Positions 23,458-32,111 of a DNA stretch of 64,000 nucleotides are shown here, one piece after another; the first letter of the stretch is position 1; each line of letters begins with the position of its first letter. The translations under genes were made by a program, and so were the position numbers. The stretch covers positions 1 through 64,000 of the IMG/VR virus record IMGVR_UViG_3300028800_000097; one strand, 5' to 3'. This stretch comes from a virus. The notes under the pieces are model-generated. The model was not told where the DNA came from, ran no database searches, and was given only the letters and a program-made list of their open reading frames with translations.

Positions 23458-24389
23458 TGCCTGCAACGCTTTTCACCTACATGCGTCAGGTCCAGCGGTT
23501 CCTGCATGATTCAAATCAGGAACTCATTGATCCCGGCGACATCATTGAGTATGTGAACCAATCGAGGCGCGAAGTTGCGATGCGGGGGCAGTGCATCAGG
23601 CTCCTGCCGGTGATCTCTGGCTCGATTGTCTCGGTCCCAATCCCGGTCGTGAGTGGATGGACTGGCCCGGTGACGGTGGCGATCTCACCACCAGACAGCC
23701 CCAGCGGCGCCCTCCCGTTTCCCCAAGGGGCTCAAGCAACCGCGACGGCTACGTTGGCCGCTGGGGTGATCGACGACGTAGAGGTCACGTATGGCGGCTA
23801 CGGCTACTTCCAGCCGCAAGCGGTGTTCACCGATGCCGTAGGGCACACGGCCACGGTGTTCGCTGTCACGACCAACAACAACCTGCTCAACCAGGGACAG
23901 GAAATCTATCGCTTCGGCGACGTGGACCTGTCCCAGTTCCCTGGAGTGCAGTCGATCTACATGGTTCGCGGCGTGTCGGTGCTGTACTCGAACTACCGAT
24001 ACTCGCTGCCGTTCTATTCGTTCACGACATATCAGGCGATGATCCGGCAGTACATCGCCTCGCAGTACCAGTATGTGCCGACGTTCGGCGCGCAACTCGG
24101 GCGCGGCACGGGCGGCTCTCTGTATCTCTACCCGCCGCCCAGCCAGGCCTATCAGATGGAGTGGGACTGCTGCTGCCTGCCGTCGGACCTGAATGTCGAC
24201 CAGGACGTTGAGGCGCTGCCAGATCCGTGGACCGACGCGGTGCCGTACTTCGCCGCGCATCTGGCGTTCCTCGAACTCCAGAACCTGAACACAGCCAGGA
24301 TGTACAACGACCTGTTCGATGAGCGGGTCAAACGCTTCGGCGGGTACGTTCAGCCGGGCCGGGTCTCGAATCCTTACGGGCGCTTCTGA
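23457..24389 (+). CDS. gp4-like head-tail adaptor, copy 4 (extended)
   Basis: 310-aa, the most divergent and longest paralogue. It keeps MPATLFTYMRQVQRFLHD, YVNQSRREVAMRGQCI, LYLYPPPSQAYQMEWDCCCLP and PDPWTDAVPYFAAHLAFLEL, but carries an inserted beta domain at about residues 60-140 (GYGYFQPQAVFTDA). Probably the member that has taken a distinct place in the connector. TAATG overlap with copy 3. Confidence 0.7.
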   Translation: MPATLFTYMRQVQRFLHDSNQELIDPGDIIEYVNQSRREVAMRGQCIRLLPVISGSIVSVPIPVVSGWTGPVTVAISPPDSPSGALPFPQGAQATATATLAAGVIDDVEVTYGGYGYFQPQAVFTDAVGHTATVFAVTTNNNLLNQGQEIYRFGDVDLSQFPGVQSIYMVRGVSVLYSNYRYSLPFYSFTTYQAMIRQYIASQYQYVPTFGAQLGRGTGGSLYLYPPPSQAYQMEWDCCCLPSDLNVDQDVEALPDPWTDAVPYFAAHLAFLELQNLNTARMYNDLFDERVKRFGGYVQPGRVSNPYGRF

Positions 24390-26020
24390 TGTCTGACCGC
24401 GCGCAACAACAGCAGGAGCAGCAGCCACAAGGCGGTGGCGGAAGCGGCAATATCCCCCCAGGCATGGAAGCCCTGGTGTTTGGCCAATGGACAACCACGA
24501 ACACCAACGGTAGCCGCCCGGCGATCAAGGATCCCGAGCTTTACTACACGGACGGCTTCATGCCTGTGGGAGACGGGCGGCTTCGGACCATGCCGGACGT
24601 GGGGCCAGCGCTGGTCAACGCCTTCCCCAATCAAATCGTGTTCTACGACTTCTTCAACATAGGAACGACGCCCTACTGCGTTTTCGTGACCTCGGACGGT
24701 TCGGTGTGGGTGTTCGTAACCAACTCCAACCCGGTTACGGTCACGCTGATTTCAGGCCCTGGTACGATCACCAGCCTGTCCCCTAGCTCGATAGGGATTA
24801 GCCAGTGGGGAAGCCAGTTCCTGATTGTCGTTTCGTCCCAGACGAACGGGTATTTCCTGTGGGACGGCACGACGTTCTACCGGCCGGGCGATGCGGTGCC
24901 CGGCTTCACCACGGTGCCAACCGGCGTGTCGGGAACGGCGGTAGAAATCTATCAGCAGCATGTGTGGGTCGCGAACGGCGCCACGATCACGTTTTCCGCC
25001 CCCCAAAGCATCACGGATTTCTCGACAGGCAGCGGCGGCGGCTCGTTCACCTCGAATGACTCATTCCTGCGTGTTGGCTACACGGAATTGAAATCCACCA
25101 ACGGCTTCCTCTACCTGATCGGTGACAGCTCAATCAATTACATCTCCGGCGTGGCCACCGGCGGCGGGCCACCACCGGTGACGACGTTCACCAACCAGAA
25201 CGCCGATCCCGAGGTTGGCACTCCGTGGCCGGGGACCGTTGACGTGCTCAGCAGCGCCATAGTGATGGCGAATCCCTGGGGCGCGCATGTCAGCTATGGT
25301 GGGCGGGTCAACAAGATTTCCGAACCTATGGACGGAGTTTACAACACTGTCCCGAACTTCGGGGGCTTTACCCCAAGCGCCTGCAAGGCCATCGTCTACG
25401 GCAAGCGTGTATGGTGTCTGCTGTTACCAGTTGTCAGCACGATCACGGGGCAAATATCCAACACGATTTTGATTTGGTCCCCCGTCTCCAATCGCTGGTT
25501 CCTCACGCACCAGAGCGTCAATCTGGTCTACATCCAGCACGAGGAAATCAATTCGTTCATTACCGGTTATGGCACCGACGGACACTCGATCTACCGCCTA
25601 TTTCAGCAGCCATCTGTCAGTTTCCAAAAGTCGTTCCAGACAAAACTAAGATGGGCTCGTGAGGGCTATCTTGTTACGCAGGCGACCAACAGGATTTGGG
25701 GGTTGATGGAGATTTTCAGCACTCTCGATGCCAGTTTGAATATATCTGTCGATAACGAAATAACGTCTGCATCACAGACAACGACGCTTGTTGGCGCGGT
25801 CGCGACATGGACGAACAACGCGGACGCTATTGTGACGTGGTTTTCGGGCGCCAGCGTAGTGACCTGGTTTGTTGTCGGCAACACGGCCGTTGCTGTTCTC
25901 TCGCCATCGTCGATTGCGCAGCAGGGCGTTCTACTCGGTCTCACGGTGACGACGATGGCGGCCGACATATCGGTGATTTCGCTGGCGCTGGGCGCGGATG
26001 TCTGGGGCTACAGGGGATAA
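24389..26020 (+). CDS. gp10-like tail hub / DNA stabilisation protein
   Basis: 543-aa beta-rich protein, with a Gln/Gly-rich first 25 residues. The repeated strand pattern (SQWGSQFLIVVSSQTNGYFLW, IYQQHVWVANGATITFSAP, ACKAIVYGKRVWCLLLP) is that of the beta-propeller tail hubs of P22-like phages (packaged-DNA stabilisation protein gp10), which close the connector after packaging. The placement right after the gp4-like adaptors supports this. Confidence 0.68.
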   Translation: MSDRAQQQQEQQPQGGGGSGNIPPGMEALVFGQWTTTNTNGSRPAIKDPELYYTDGFMPVGDGRLRTMPDVGPALVNAFPNQIVFYDFFNIGTTPYCVFVTSDGSVWVFVTNSNPVTVTLISGPGTITSLSPSSIGISQWGSQFLIVVSSQTNGYFLWDGTTFYRPGDAVPGFTTVPTGVSGTAVEIYQQHVWVANGATITFSAPQSITDFSTGSGGGSFTSNDSFLRVGYTELKSTNGFLYLIGDSSINYISGVATGGGPPPVTTFTNQNADPEVGTPWPGTVDVLSSAIVMANPWGAHVSYGGRVNKISEPMDGVYNTVPNFGGFTPSACKAIVYGKRVWCLLLPVVSTITGQISNTILIWSPVSNRWFLTHQSVNLVYIQHEEINSFITGYGTDGHSIYRLFQQPSVSFQKSFQTKLRWAREGYLVTQATNRIWGLMEIFSTLDASLNISVDNEITSASQTTTLVGAVATWTNNADAIVTWFSGASVVTWFVVGNTAVAVLSPSSIAQQGVLLGLTVTTMAADISVISLALGADVWGYRG

Positions 26021-26023
26021 TAA

Positions 26024-27058
26024 ATGCCGCTACCGAACACATTCGCAGCGCAAACCTCACCGCAGATGGTCGAATTGGACCAGAATTTTGCGGCGCTCGG
26101 TGCGTTGACAACAATACCTTGCACAGTGGCCGGCACGAACACGCTCGCGCTCACGGCGACCGCGAATACGCCGACCATTGCGGCATATTCCAACTACCAG
26201 CCATTCAGTTTCATCGCCGCTAATACGAACTCGACGGCTGCCACGGCTGCTGTTGGTAGTCTGGCGGCGCTCAGCATCTACAAGGACTCACTCGGCGGCC
26301 CTGTGGTGCTTACGGGCGGCGAGATCGTAGCGGGCGGGCTCGTGATCCTGACTTATGATTCAGCCCTCAATACTGGAGCGGGAGGCTTCCATTTAAGCCC
26401 TCCGACGTTATCCCCGACACTCGCCGCGCCGGTGTTGCTGACATCCTCCAGCGCCAACTATACCGTGCCCGCAGGCGTGACTTTGTTGCGTATTGCCATG
26501 ACAGGTGCGGGCGGCGGCGGCGGCGGCGTATCGGCGGCGGCGGCAACGGCTAGCGCTGGCCTGCCAGGAGTGATGATTACGGGGGCGATGATCGTTACGC
26601 CTGGACAGGTGATCCCGTATGGATGCGGTGCGGGGGGAACTCGTGGGCCGAATACGGGGACGAGTGGGGGGGTCGGTGGCGATACAACCTTCGGGCCGTT
26701 CACGGCAAAGGGAGGGGGGCCGGGTGGCGGTTCGACCTCGGGTAATGCCGCAGCACAGGGACAGGCAGGGTCCACGACCATAGGACAGCAGCTTGCGATG
26801 ATAACCGGGTCGGTTCTCGTGCCAACAACTGCGGCGTTCCTCACTTCTCAAAGCGGGACCAATATCAACGGCGCGGCGGGTGCTGCGGGTGTTGGCGGCC
26901 TTGGGCGGGGTATTTGGGGCACTGGGGGCACGCCTGGGACCAATGGTTCCGCGACAGATGCCACGGGCTATGGTGCGGGGGCATCGGGCGCAGGATCTAC
27001 CGCCAGCACGGCCGGCACCGGCGGCCTCGGCGCCCCTGGCGCGATCCTTCTCTACTGA
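26024..27058 (+). CDS. Glycine-rich tail adhesin-like protein
   Basis: 344-aa protein. The N-terminal 140 residues are Ala/Thr beta type; the C-terminal half is dominated by Gly runs ([53 protein letters not shown]) ending GAPGAILLY. Such poly-Gly domains form polyglycine-II helices in tail adhesins and spike tips. It could be a hub tip or receptor-binding protein. Confidence 0.6.
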   Translation: MPLPNTFAAQTSPQMVELDQNFAALGALTTIPCTVAGTNTLALTATANTPTIAAYSNYQPFSFIAANTNSTAATAAVGSLAALSIYKDSLGGPVVLTGGEIVAGGLVILTYDSALNTGAGGFHLSPPTLSPTLAAPVLLTSSSANYTVPAGVTLLRIAMTGAGGGGGGVSAAAATASAGLPGVMITGAMIVTPGQVIPYGCGAGGTRGPNTGTSGGVGGDTTFGPFTAKGGGPGGGSTSGNAAAQGQAGSTTIGQQLAMITGSVLVPTTAAFLTSQSGTNINGAAGAAGVGGLGRGIWGTGGTPGTNGSATDATGYGAGASGAGSTASTAGTGGLGAPGAILLY

Positions 27059-27396
27059 TGGCAATCGCAGACCTATTCAACGTGCCGGACACAGATGCTG
27101 CAATGCAGCAATGGTCGTTCGCGCACATGGCGCATCACCGCGACATGATCAGGGTGGTCAAGCAGACTCTGAACGTCGAACTGACGGAGTTCATCCTTGA
27201 CCCTGTGAACCTTCGTGACCCGGCCACCTTCCTCGACCAGCACCAGATCATGCACCAGCAGATGGACGCGCTGTTCAACATCTCAGGGTTCGATTTGACC
27301 GAGGTGAACTGGAACGACACCAGCCAGCGATCGGCCTGGATTTGGCAGAACGCGCAGTTACATCTCCTGGAAGCGACCGCGACGGGGGTTTTCTGA
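27058..27396 (+). CDS. Hypothetical virion-region protein
   Basis: 112-aa helical protein MAIADLFNVPDTDAAMQQWS with many His, Gln and Met. TGATG overlap with the adhesin-like gene. No family recognised; a small virion component is likely from position. Confidence 0.6.
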   Translation: MAIADLFNVPDTDAAMQQWSFAHMAHHRDMIRVVKQTLNVELTEFILDPVNLRDPATFLDQHQIMHQQMDALFNISGFDLTEVNWNDTSQRSAWIWQNAQLHLLEATATGVF

Positions 27397-27450
27397 GAAT
27401 GTTTCGCGCTGTGACACAATGCGGTATAGGCTGCGCCCCGGAGGCACAAC

Positions 27451-27942
27451 ATGCGGGCAACTGAACGAGTGGCTGACCAGAAGGCGCCAATCGCGCATAC
27501 GGGGCACCGTGTTACCCGAGCTGATCTCGATGAGCTTCGCCCGTGGGTCGAATCGCGGCTGACGGAGAAGTTCCCGCACAAGGCATCGTTCGCGATCTTC
27601 GGGTGGCTGGTCGGGTGCATGACGCAGAACGACATGCTGTTCGTTCGCGCCGGTAGCGGCATCGCCCTGGTGCAGTTGCACAAGTCGTTCCTGTCCAAGT
27701 TCCCCTGGTGCGAAACGGTGTTCGTGCTGGCCAAGCAGGGCTTCGTGGCCGACGCCTCGGGCATCTTCCAAAACATCTACGACTGGGCCGAGCGCGAGCG
27801 CTGCACGCACTTGGTGATCGACGAGAAGCACTGCGACGTGGAGCGAGCCGACATTGCGATGGAGATCGGGTCTCCAAAGCGTGTTCCAACGTCGGTGGTG
27901 TTCTTCCCGCTCCACCATGCGCAGGACACGACCGATGTCTGA
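27451..27942 (+). CDS. Hypothetical protein, GNAT-like spacing
   Basis: 163-aa alpha/beta protein: FPHKASFAIFGWLVGCMTQN, VFVLAKQGFVADASGIFQNI and ERCTHLVIDEKHCDVERADI. The strand-helix order recalls small phage acetyltransferase-like proteins, but no acetyl-CoA pyrophosphate loop (Q/RxxGxG/A) can be seen, so no enzyme is claimed. A GGAGG precedes the ATG by 7 bases. Confidence 0.6.
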   Translation: MRATERVADQKAPIAHTGHRVTRADLDELRPWVESRLTEKFPHKASFAIFGWLVGCMTQNDMLFVRAGSGIALVQLHKSFLSKFPWCETVFVLAKQGFVADASGIFQNIYDWAERERCTHLVIDEKHCDVERADIAMEIGSPKRVPTSVVFFPLHHAQDTTDV

Positions 27943-30115
27943 GAGGACGGACTACAACCATCCATCGACGGGATCTCTCCGGTCCGCTCTGGCCGCTGCG
28001 GCGGCGCTCGGGCGCGGGTCCGATTCGATGTTGGTCCACGTCAATCCGCGCGAAGCGGCGATGCTGCGGAGGTCCGGTGGGACCGGCGCGCGCAACCCGT
28101 TGACAGGCCTACTGGAGTTCGATGGGGGCGGTGACAACTACGTCGGGCCTCCAGGACAAACAGGCGCTGGTGGTGGTGGGTATCCCGTCTGGCAAAACAG
28201 CATCACCGATGCGCCAGCGACCGGCGGCGGCCCTGACTATCTGACATCTACTTCCCCTGGCGGCTTTACGCCCGTGGCACCAGGAACGAGCGTACCGGAT
28301 TACGTCTCACAGTATATGGTCGGCGCAAATGGCGGCGCCCTAACGAGCGCAGGGAAGGACACGAGCCAAGGCACGCTGGGGACATTCGATGTGAACGGCC
28401 AGACCAACTACGGCTGGCAATTCTCTGATGGTTCGTTCGCTCCGGCGTTCCTGCCGACCTCGGGTGAAACTAATACGTCGCTTAATGCACAGCAGCAGTC
28501 GGCTCTCTATCCGGCTCCGTTGGCTGGAGAAACTCAGCAGAACCAAGCTGGCCTGCCTGTAGCGTGGACAGACACGAACAATGTCCTGACACCGACAGCC
28601 GGAACGCTGTCCGACGCGGCATACAACCTGCCAGGCGAGACGCGGGCGCTCAATGACACGCACGGCGATCCTCTGGCGATGCTCGGATTGCTGGGGCCGG
28701 CTCTTGCTCTCGGCGGGATCGGGGCGGGTGCGTTGGGGTTGATCGGCGGCGGCGCGGCGGCGGGCGCAGATGCTGGTGCTGCCGCTGGCGCGGGCGCCGC
28801 GGCCGACGCTGGGGCTGGAGGCATCTTCGACCTAGGCACTCTGTTGGGGACAAGCCCGGCCGCCACGACTGCCTTGGCGACGGGCGACGTGAGCGGACTT
28901 GTGGCTGGCGGCGCGGGTGCGGCGGCTGGCGCTGGCGCTGGCGCTGGCGCGGCTGGGTCCAACATCTTCGATCTCGGTTCGCTACTCGGAACCGATCCGG
29001 CCACAACCAGCGCTCTGGCGACAGGAGATGTGTCTGGTCTCACCGGCGCTGGCGGATTGGCCGATGCGGGGACCGCGGCAAGCAGCCTTGGCCTGGGTGG
29101 CGACAATAGCATCTTCCTCGGCGCAGCAGACCAGACGGCTGCGGTTCCAGGCGCCGCCGCCCCGGTCGTGCCAGGGAGCAGCCTTCCGCTAACCGCGCCG
29201 GCCGTGTCGGCACCTTCCAATCTTGGCGCGGTCGGCGGAGACTTCGGTCTTGGCGCTGCGGCTGACCCGAGTTCCGGCGTGCTAGGGACAGGCGGAGCGG
29301 CGGGGGGCGGAAGCAGTGGTGGCGGCGGCTTTCTCTCGGGCATAACCGATCCGGTCAACAGCTTCGTCAACAGCAACTCGGGACTGTTCAAGGCCCTCGG
29401 CCTCGGGGCATCGGCGCTGTCGCTTGGCGGCGATCTCCTGAAGGGAAATCAGGGCGTCACTGGCCTCACCGGCGGGTCGCAACTCAACACCCTGGCCGGT
29501 CAGTTGGCGCAACCGGGCGGCATCAACCCGGCGCAGACGACGGCGCTAACGAACCTCCAGAACACCGCGACCACCCAGAACCAGGGACCGGTTAACACGC
29601 TGACCGCTCTCCAGGGGCAGGCGCAGTCGTCCGGCAACACGCTCCAGAACTACCTGAACACCGGGACGCTGCCGCCGGCGGTTCAGGCAGAGGTGGATCA
29701 GGCCACGCAGTCGGCGATCACCGCTATCAAGGCGGGGTACGCCTCGCGCGGCATTCCTGCGAACTCGTCGATGGAACAGCAGGACATCAACACGGCGAAG
29801 CAGAACGCCACGGCGCAGGCTGAGCAACTCATGCAGTCGCTGTCGGCGGAAGGCCTGACTGAGCAGCAACTGGCGGCGGCGATCGGGAGTCAGATCACCA
29901 GCACCAACACGCAGGGCACGCAGCTCGCCAGCCAGATCGGTTCGCAGCTCATAAGCAGCGGCTTGAGTGGAGCCGGGATTTCCGAGCAGATATACCAGAC
30001 CCTCCTGCAAGCCGATCAGAACCAACAGACTCAGACCGGCAACGCCATCGCGAACCTTGCGAAAGCCTTGGCGGGCGGCACGACCATCAAGCTGGGAGGC
30101 GCCACCGCGACCTGA
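27935..30115 (+). CDS. Large Gly/Ala-rich ejection-type virion protein
   Basis: 726-aa protein; ATG at 27935 overlaps the previous stop. Disordered first 250 residues, then a Gly/Ala-rich hydrophobic zone (LGPALALGGIGAGALGLIGG), a duplicated unit (IFDLGTLLGTSPAATTALAT and IFDLGSLLGTDPATTSALAT, about 45 residues apart) and a Gln-rich helical C-terminus. Low complexity with membrane-active segments and its place ahead of two more large proteins fit the internal ejection proteins of podoviruses (P22 gp7/gp20/gp16 type). Confidence 0.62.
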   Translation: MSERTDYNHPSTGSLRSALAAAAALGRGSDSMLVHVNPREAAMLRRSGGTGARNPLTGLLEFDGGGDNYVGPPGQTGAGGGGYPVWQNSITDAPATGGGPDYLTSTSPGGFTPVAPGTSVPDYVSQYMVGANGGALTSAGKDTSQGTLGTFDVNGQTNYGWQFSDGSFAPAFLPTSGETNTSLNAQQQSALYPAPLAGETQQNQAGLPVAWTDTNNVLTPTAGTLSDAAYNLPGETRALNDTHGDPLAMLGLLGPALALGGIGAGALGLIGGGAAAGADAGAAAGAGAAADAGAGGIFDLGTLLGTSPAATTALATGDVSGLVAGGAGAAAGAGAGAGAAGSNIFDLGSLLGTDPATTSALATGDVSGLTGAGGLADAGTAASSLGLGGDNSIFLGAADQTAAVPGAAAPVVPGSSLPLTAPAVSAPSNLGAVGGDFGLGAAADPSSGVLGTGGAAGGGSSGGGGFLSGITDPVNSFVNSNSGLFKALGLGASALSLGGDLLKGNQGVTGLTGGSQLNTLAGQLAQPGGINPAQTTALTNLQNTATTQNQGPVNTLTALQGQAQSSGNTLQNYLNTGTLPPAVQAEVDQATQSAITAIKAGYASRGIPANSSMEQQDINTAKQNATAQAEQLMQSLSAEGLTEQQLAAAIGSQITSTNTQGTQLASQIGSQLISSGLSGAGISEQIYQTLLQADQNQQTQTGNAIANLAKALAGGTTIKLGGATAT

Positions 30116-30116
30116 T

Positions 30117-32111
30117 ATGGCAGACCCCCAGGCCCTTCCAATCATCGCGCAGGTCGAGAGCGGGAACAGGAACATCCCCGCCAGTCCTGGAATAATGACC
30201 GATTCCGGTCAGCCGCAGGGCTACTACCAAATCACGCAGGACACATGGAAGGACTTCGCCCCGAAAGCCGGGGTCGATCTGGCGAAGTACAAAGATCCGC
30301 TTTCAGCGCCGTGGGACATCCAAGGCAAGGTCGCCAGCGTCATCCCTTTGCAGCGGTGGGCGCCATCGACGGTCAAGGCGGTCAACGCTATGGGCCTAGA
30401 CGGCGGCGCGGCCGGCGCGAGCGACGCGCTGGGGACGAACCGCTACGGCTTCATCAACCCGCTCATCGACAAGATGGAGCAGACCCAGGCCGAGTCAGAA
30501 AAGGCAACCGGCCCGATCCGGAAGCGGATGCAGGATCAACTCGGCGAGGACATGGCGCGCGTCCACAAGGCCGCCGACAACGTTGAACCGGTAGACATCC
30601 AAAAATGGACAGTGCCCCCCCCAAAGAATGACCCGGTTGACGGGTTCGCCTCGATCGGGGCGATCTTCGCTGGCATAGCTTCAGCGTTCACACACACGCC
30701 TGCGATCAACGCGATGAACGGCATGGCCGCGGCGATCGAGGCCCGCAAGGAAGGCAACGAGACTGCCTACAAGCAGGCCTATCAGGCGTGGAAGGACAAC
30801 ACGGAACTCGCCATCAAACGGAATGAGGTGCAGTCCAAGGCGTTCACACAGGCTCTCGACCTGATGAATACCGACGTCGCCGCGGGTCACGCTGCGTTGG
30901 TGTCGGCGGCGTCGGTCTACGGGGACCAGCAAGCGCTCCTGGCCGCCGAGGGCGGCCTGTATGGCAAGGTCGCCGACGCGCAGGCCACCCGCGACCGGAT
31001 GATGATGACGTGGGGCATCCAGATGAAGCGGCTGGAGGGCGGTGGCACTCCTGGGTCGCCCGGCTACATCACCAACCAACTCTTCAACCAGATCAAGCAA
31101 GAGCATCCGGAGATGTCGGATGGGGATGCTTGGGCAGAGGCCGAAAAGAGGCAGAAGGCCGCCGGGGCTCAGCCAACCGCATCCCATGCGAAAGAGGCAG
31201 ACGCGGAGACGTTGGCCGCCGCCAAGTTCCGCGAGGTTAACGGCCGAGACCCTGACCCAAACAACCCTGACGACAAGACGCAACTGGCGAAGCTGCGTGC
31301 CGATCAGCGGTCGGGTGCGAGCGCCAAGCCTCTGACCGAAGAGAACGCAGAGATGCAGGCGCGGTTCTACCTGCGGACTGGCCAACTGCCGTCTGGCTTC
31401 GGCGGGCAGGCGGCGAAGAACCAAGTCACACAGCGTGCGGCCGAAATCGCCCAGCAAGAGGGTAAGTCGGTCGACGATTACCTGTCCGGCCGGGCATCGC
31501 TGCGGGCCGACACAGCTTCCCTCGCGGCCGTCACGAAGCAGAAGAACGCCGCGGAGGGCTACGAGCGCGGCGCGGTGAAGTCGCTCGACCTCATGCAGAG
31601 CCTGATCCCGAAGACGCCGGAGCCGCTCGACAATCAGACCCTGACGCGTTGGGCCAGGACCGGAGCCACCGAGTTCGGCGACGTGGACGTGCCGCAGTGG
31701 CAGGCCGCGCTGATCGTGGCGCTGGACCAGTACGCCAAGGTGATCTCGGGCGCGACCGGTGCGCAGGGATCGACCGATTCGGCGCGATATCTGGCGCTAT
31801 CGCTGATCCCTGCCGGCGCGACATCGGCGCAGATCCCGAAGATCATCAACGTGCTGAAGAAAGACATGGACCTAAAGGTCCAGGGCTACGACACGCAGAT
31901 CAACGACATCAGGCGAGGGATCGCCTATCCTGACCAGAACACGGCCACGCCAGTCACGAGCGGCACGACGCCTGCCAAGACTGAAGGCGCCATGCCGCCT
32001 GTGCCGCCGGCGCTGACCGGGAAGCCACTTCAGTGGAGCCCGTCGCTCAAGCAATGGCGGGATAAGTCTTCCGGCAAGGTCTACGACGCCGACGGAAACC
32101 CGGGTGGCTGA
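30117..32111 (+). CDS. Ejection protein with lytic transglycosylase domain
   Basis: 664-aa protein. Residues 1-90 form an SLT-like domain: IIAQVESGNRNIPASP supplies the catalytic Glu (VESGN), then GYYQITQDTW and a helical closing part. The rest is helical and Ala/Gln-rich, with coiled-coil stretches. A virion transglycosylase would open a local hole in the peptidoglycan during DNA entry. Position between two other ejection-type proteins supports this role. Confidence 0.72.
   Translation: MADPQALPIIAQVESGNRNIPASPGIMTDSGQPQGYYQITQDTWKDFAPKAGVDLAKYKDPLSAPWDIQGKVASVIPLQRWAPSTVKAVNAMGLDGGAAGASDALGTNRYGFINPLIDKMEQTQAESEKATGPIRKRMQDQLGEDMARVHKAADNVEPVDIQKWTVPPPKNDPVDGFASIGAIFAGIASAFTHTPAINAMNGMAAAIEARKEGNETAYKQAYQAWKDNTELAIKRNEVQSKAFTQALDLMNTDVAAGHAALVSAASVYGDQQALLAAEGGLYGKVADAQATRDRMMMTWGIQMKRLEGGGTPGSPGYITNQLFNQIKQEHPEMSDGDAWAEAEKRQKAAGAQPTASHAKEADAETLAAAKFREVNGRDPDPNNPDDKTQLAKLRADQRSGASAKPLTEENAEMQARFYLRTGQLPSGFGGQAAKNQVTQRAAEIAQQEGKSVDDYLSGRASLRADTASLAAVTKQKNAAEGYERGAVKSLDLMQSLIPKTPEPLDNQTLTRWARTGATEFGDVDVPQWQAALIVALDQYAKVISGATGAQGSTDSARYLALSLIPAGATSAQIPKIINVLKKDMDLKVQGYDTQINDIRRGIAYPDQNTATPVTSGTTPAKTEGAMPPVPPALTGKPLQWSPSLKQWRDKSSGKVYDADGNPGG

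Noticed and set aside
22168-23466. 432-aa open frame on the minus strand opposite adaptor copies 2 and 3
   Set aside because: Arg/His/Val-rich sequence made by GC-rich codons of the true genes; it runs exactly through two aligned paralogues and has no start signal or family.
28830-29040. Tandem DNA repeat or CRISPR-like array
   Set aside because: Only two protein-level copies of IFDLG-x-LLGT with diverged DNA; no spaced short repeats anywhere resembling a CRISPR.
28534-29391. 285-aa Pro-rich minus-strand frame
   Set aside because: Complement of the Gly/Ala-rich ejection protein; Pro runs arise from GGC/GGN codons.
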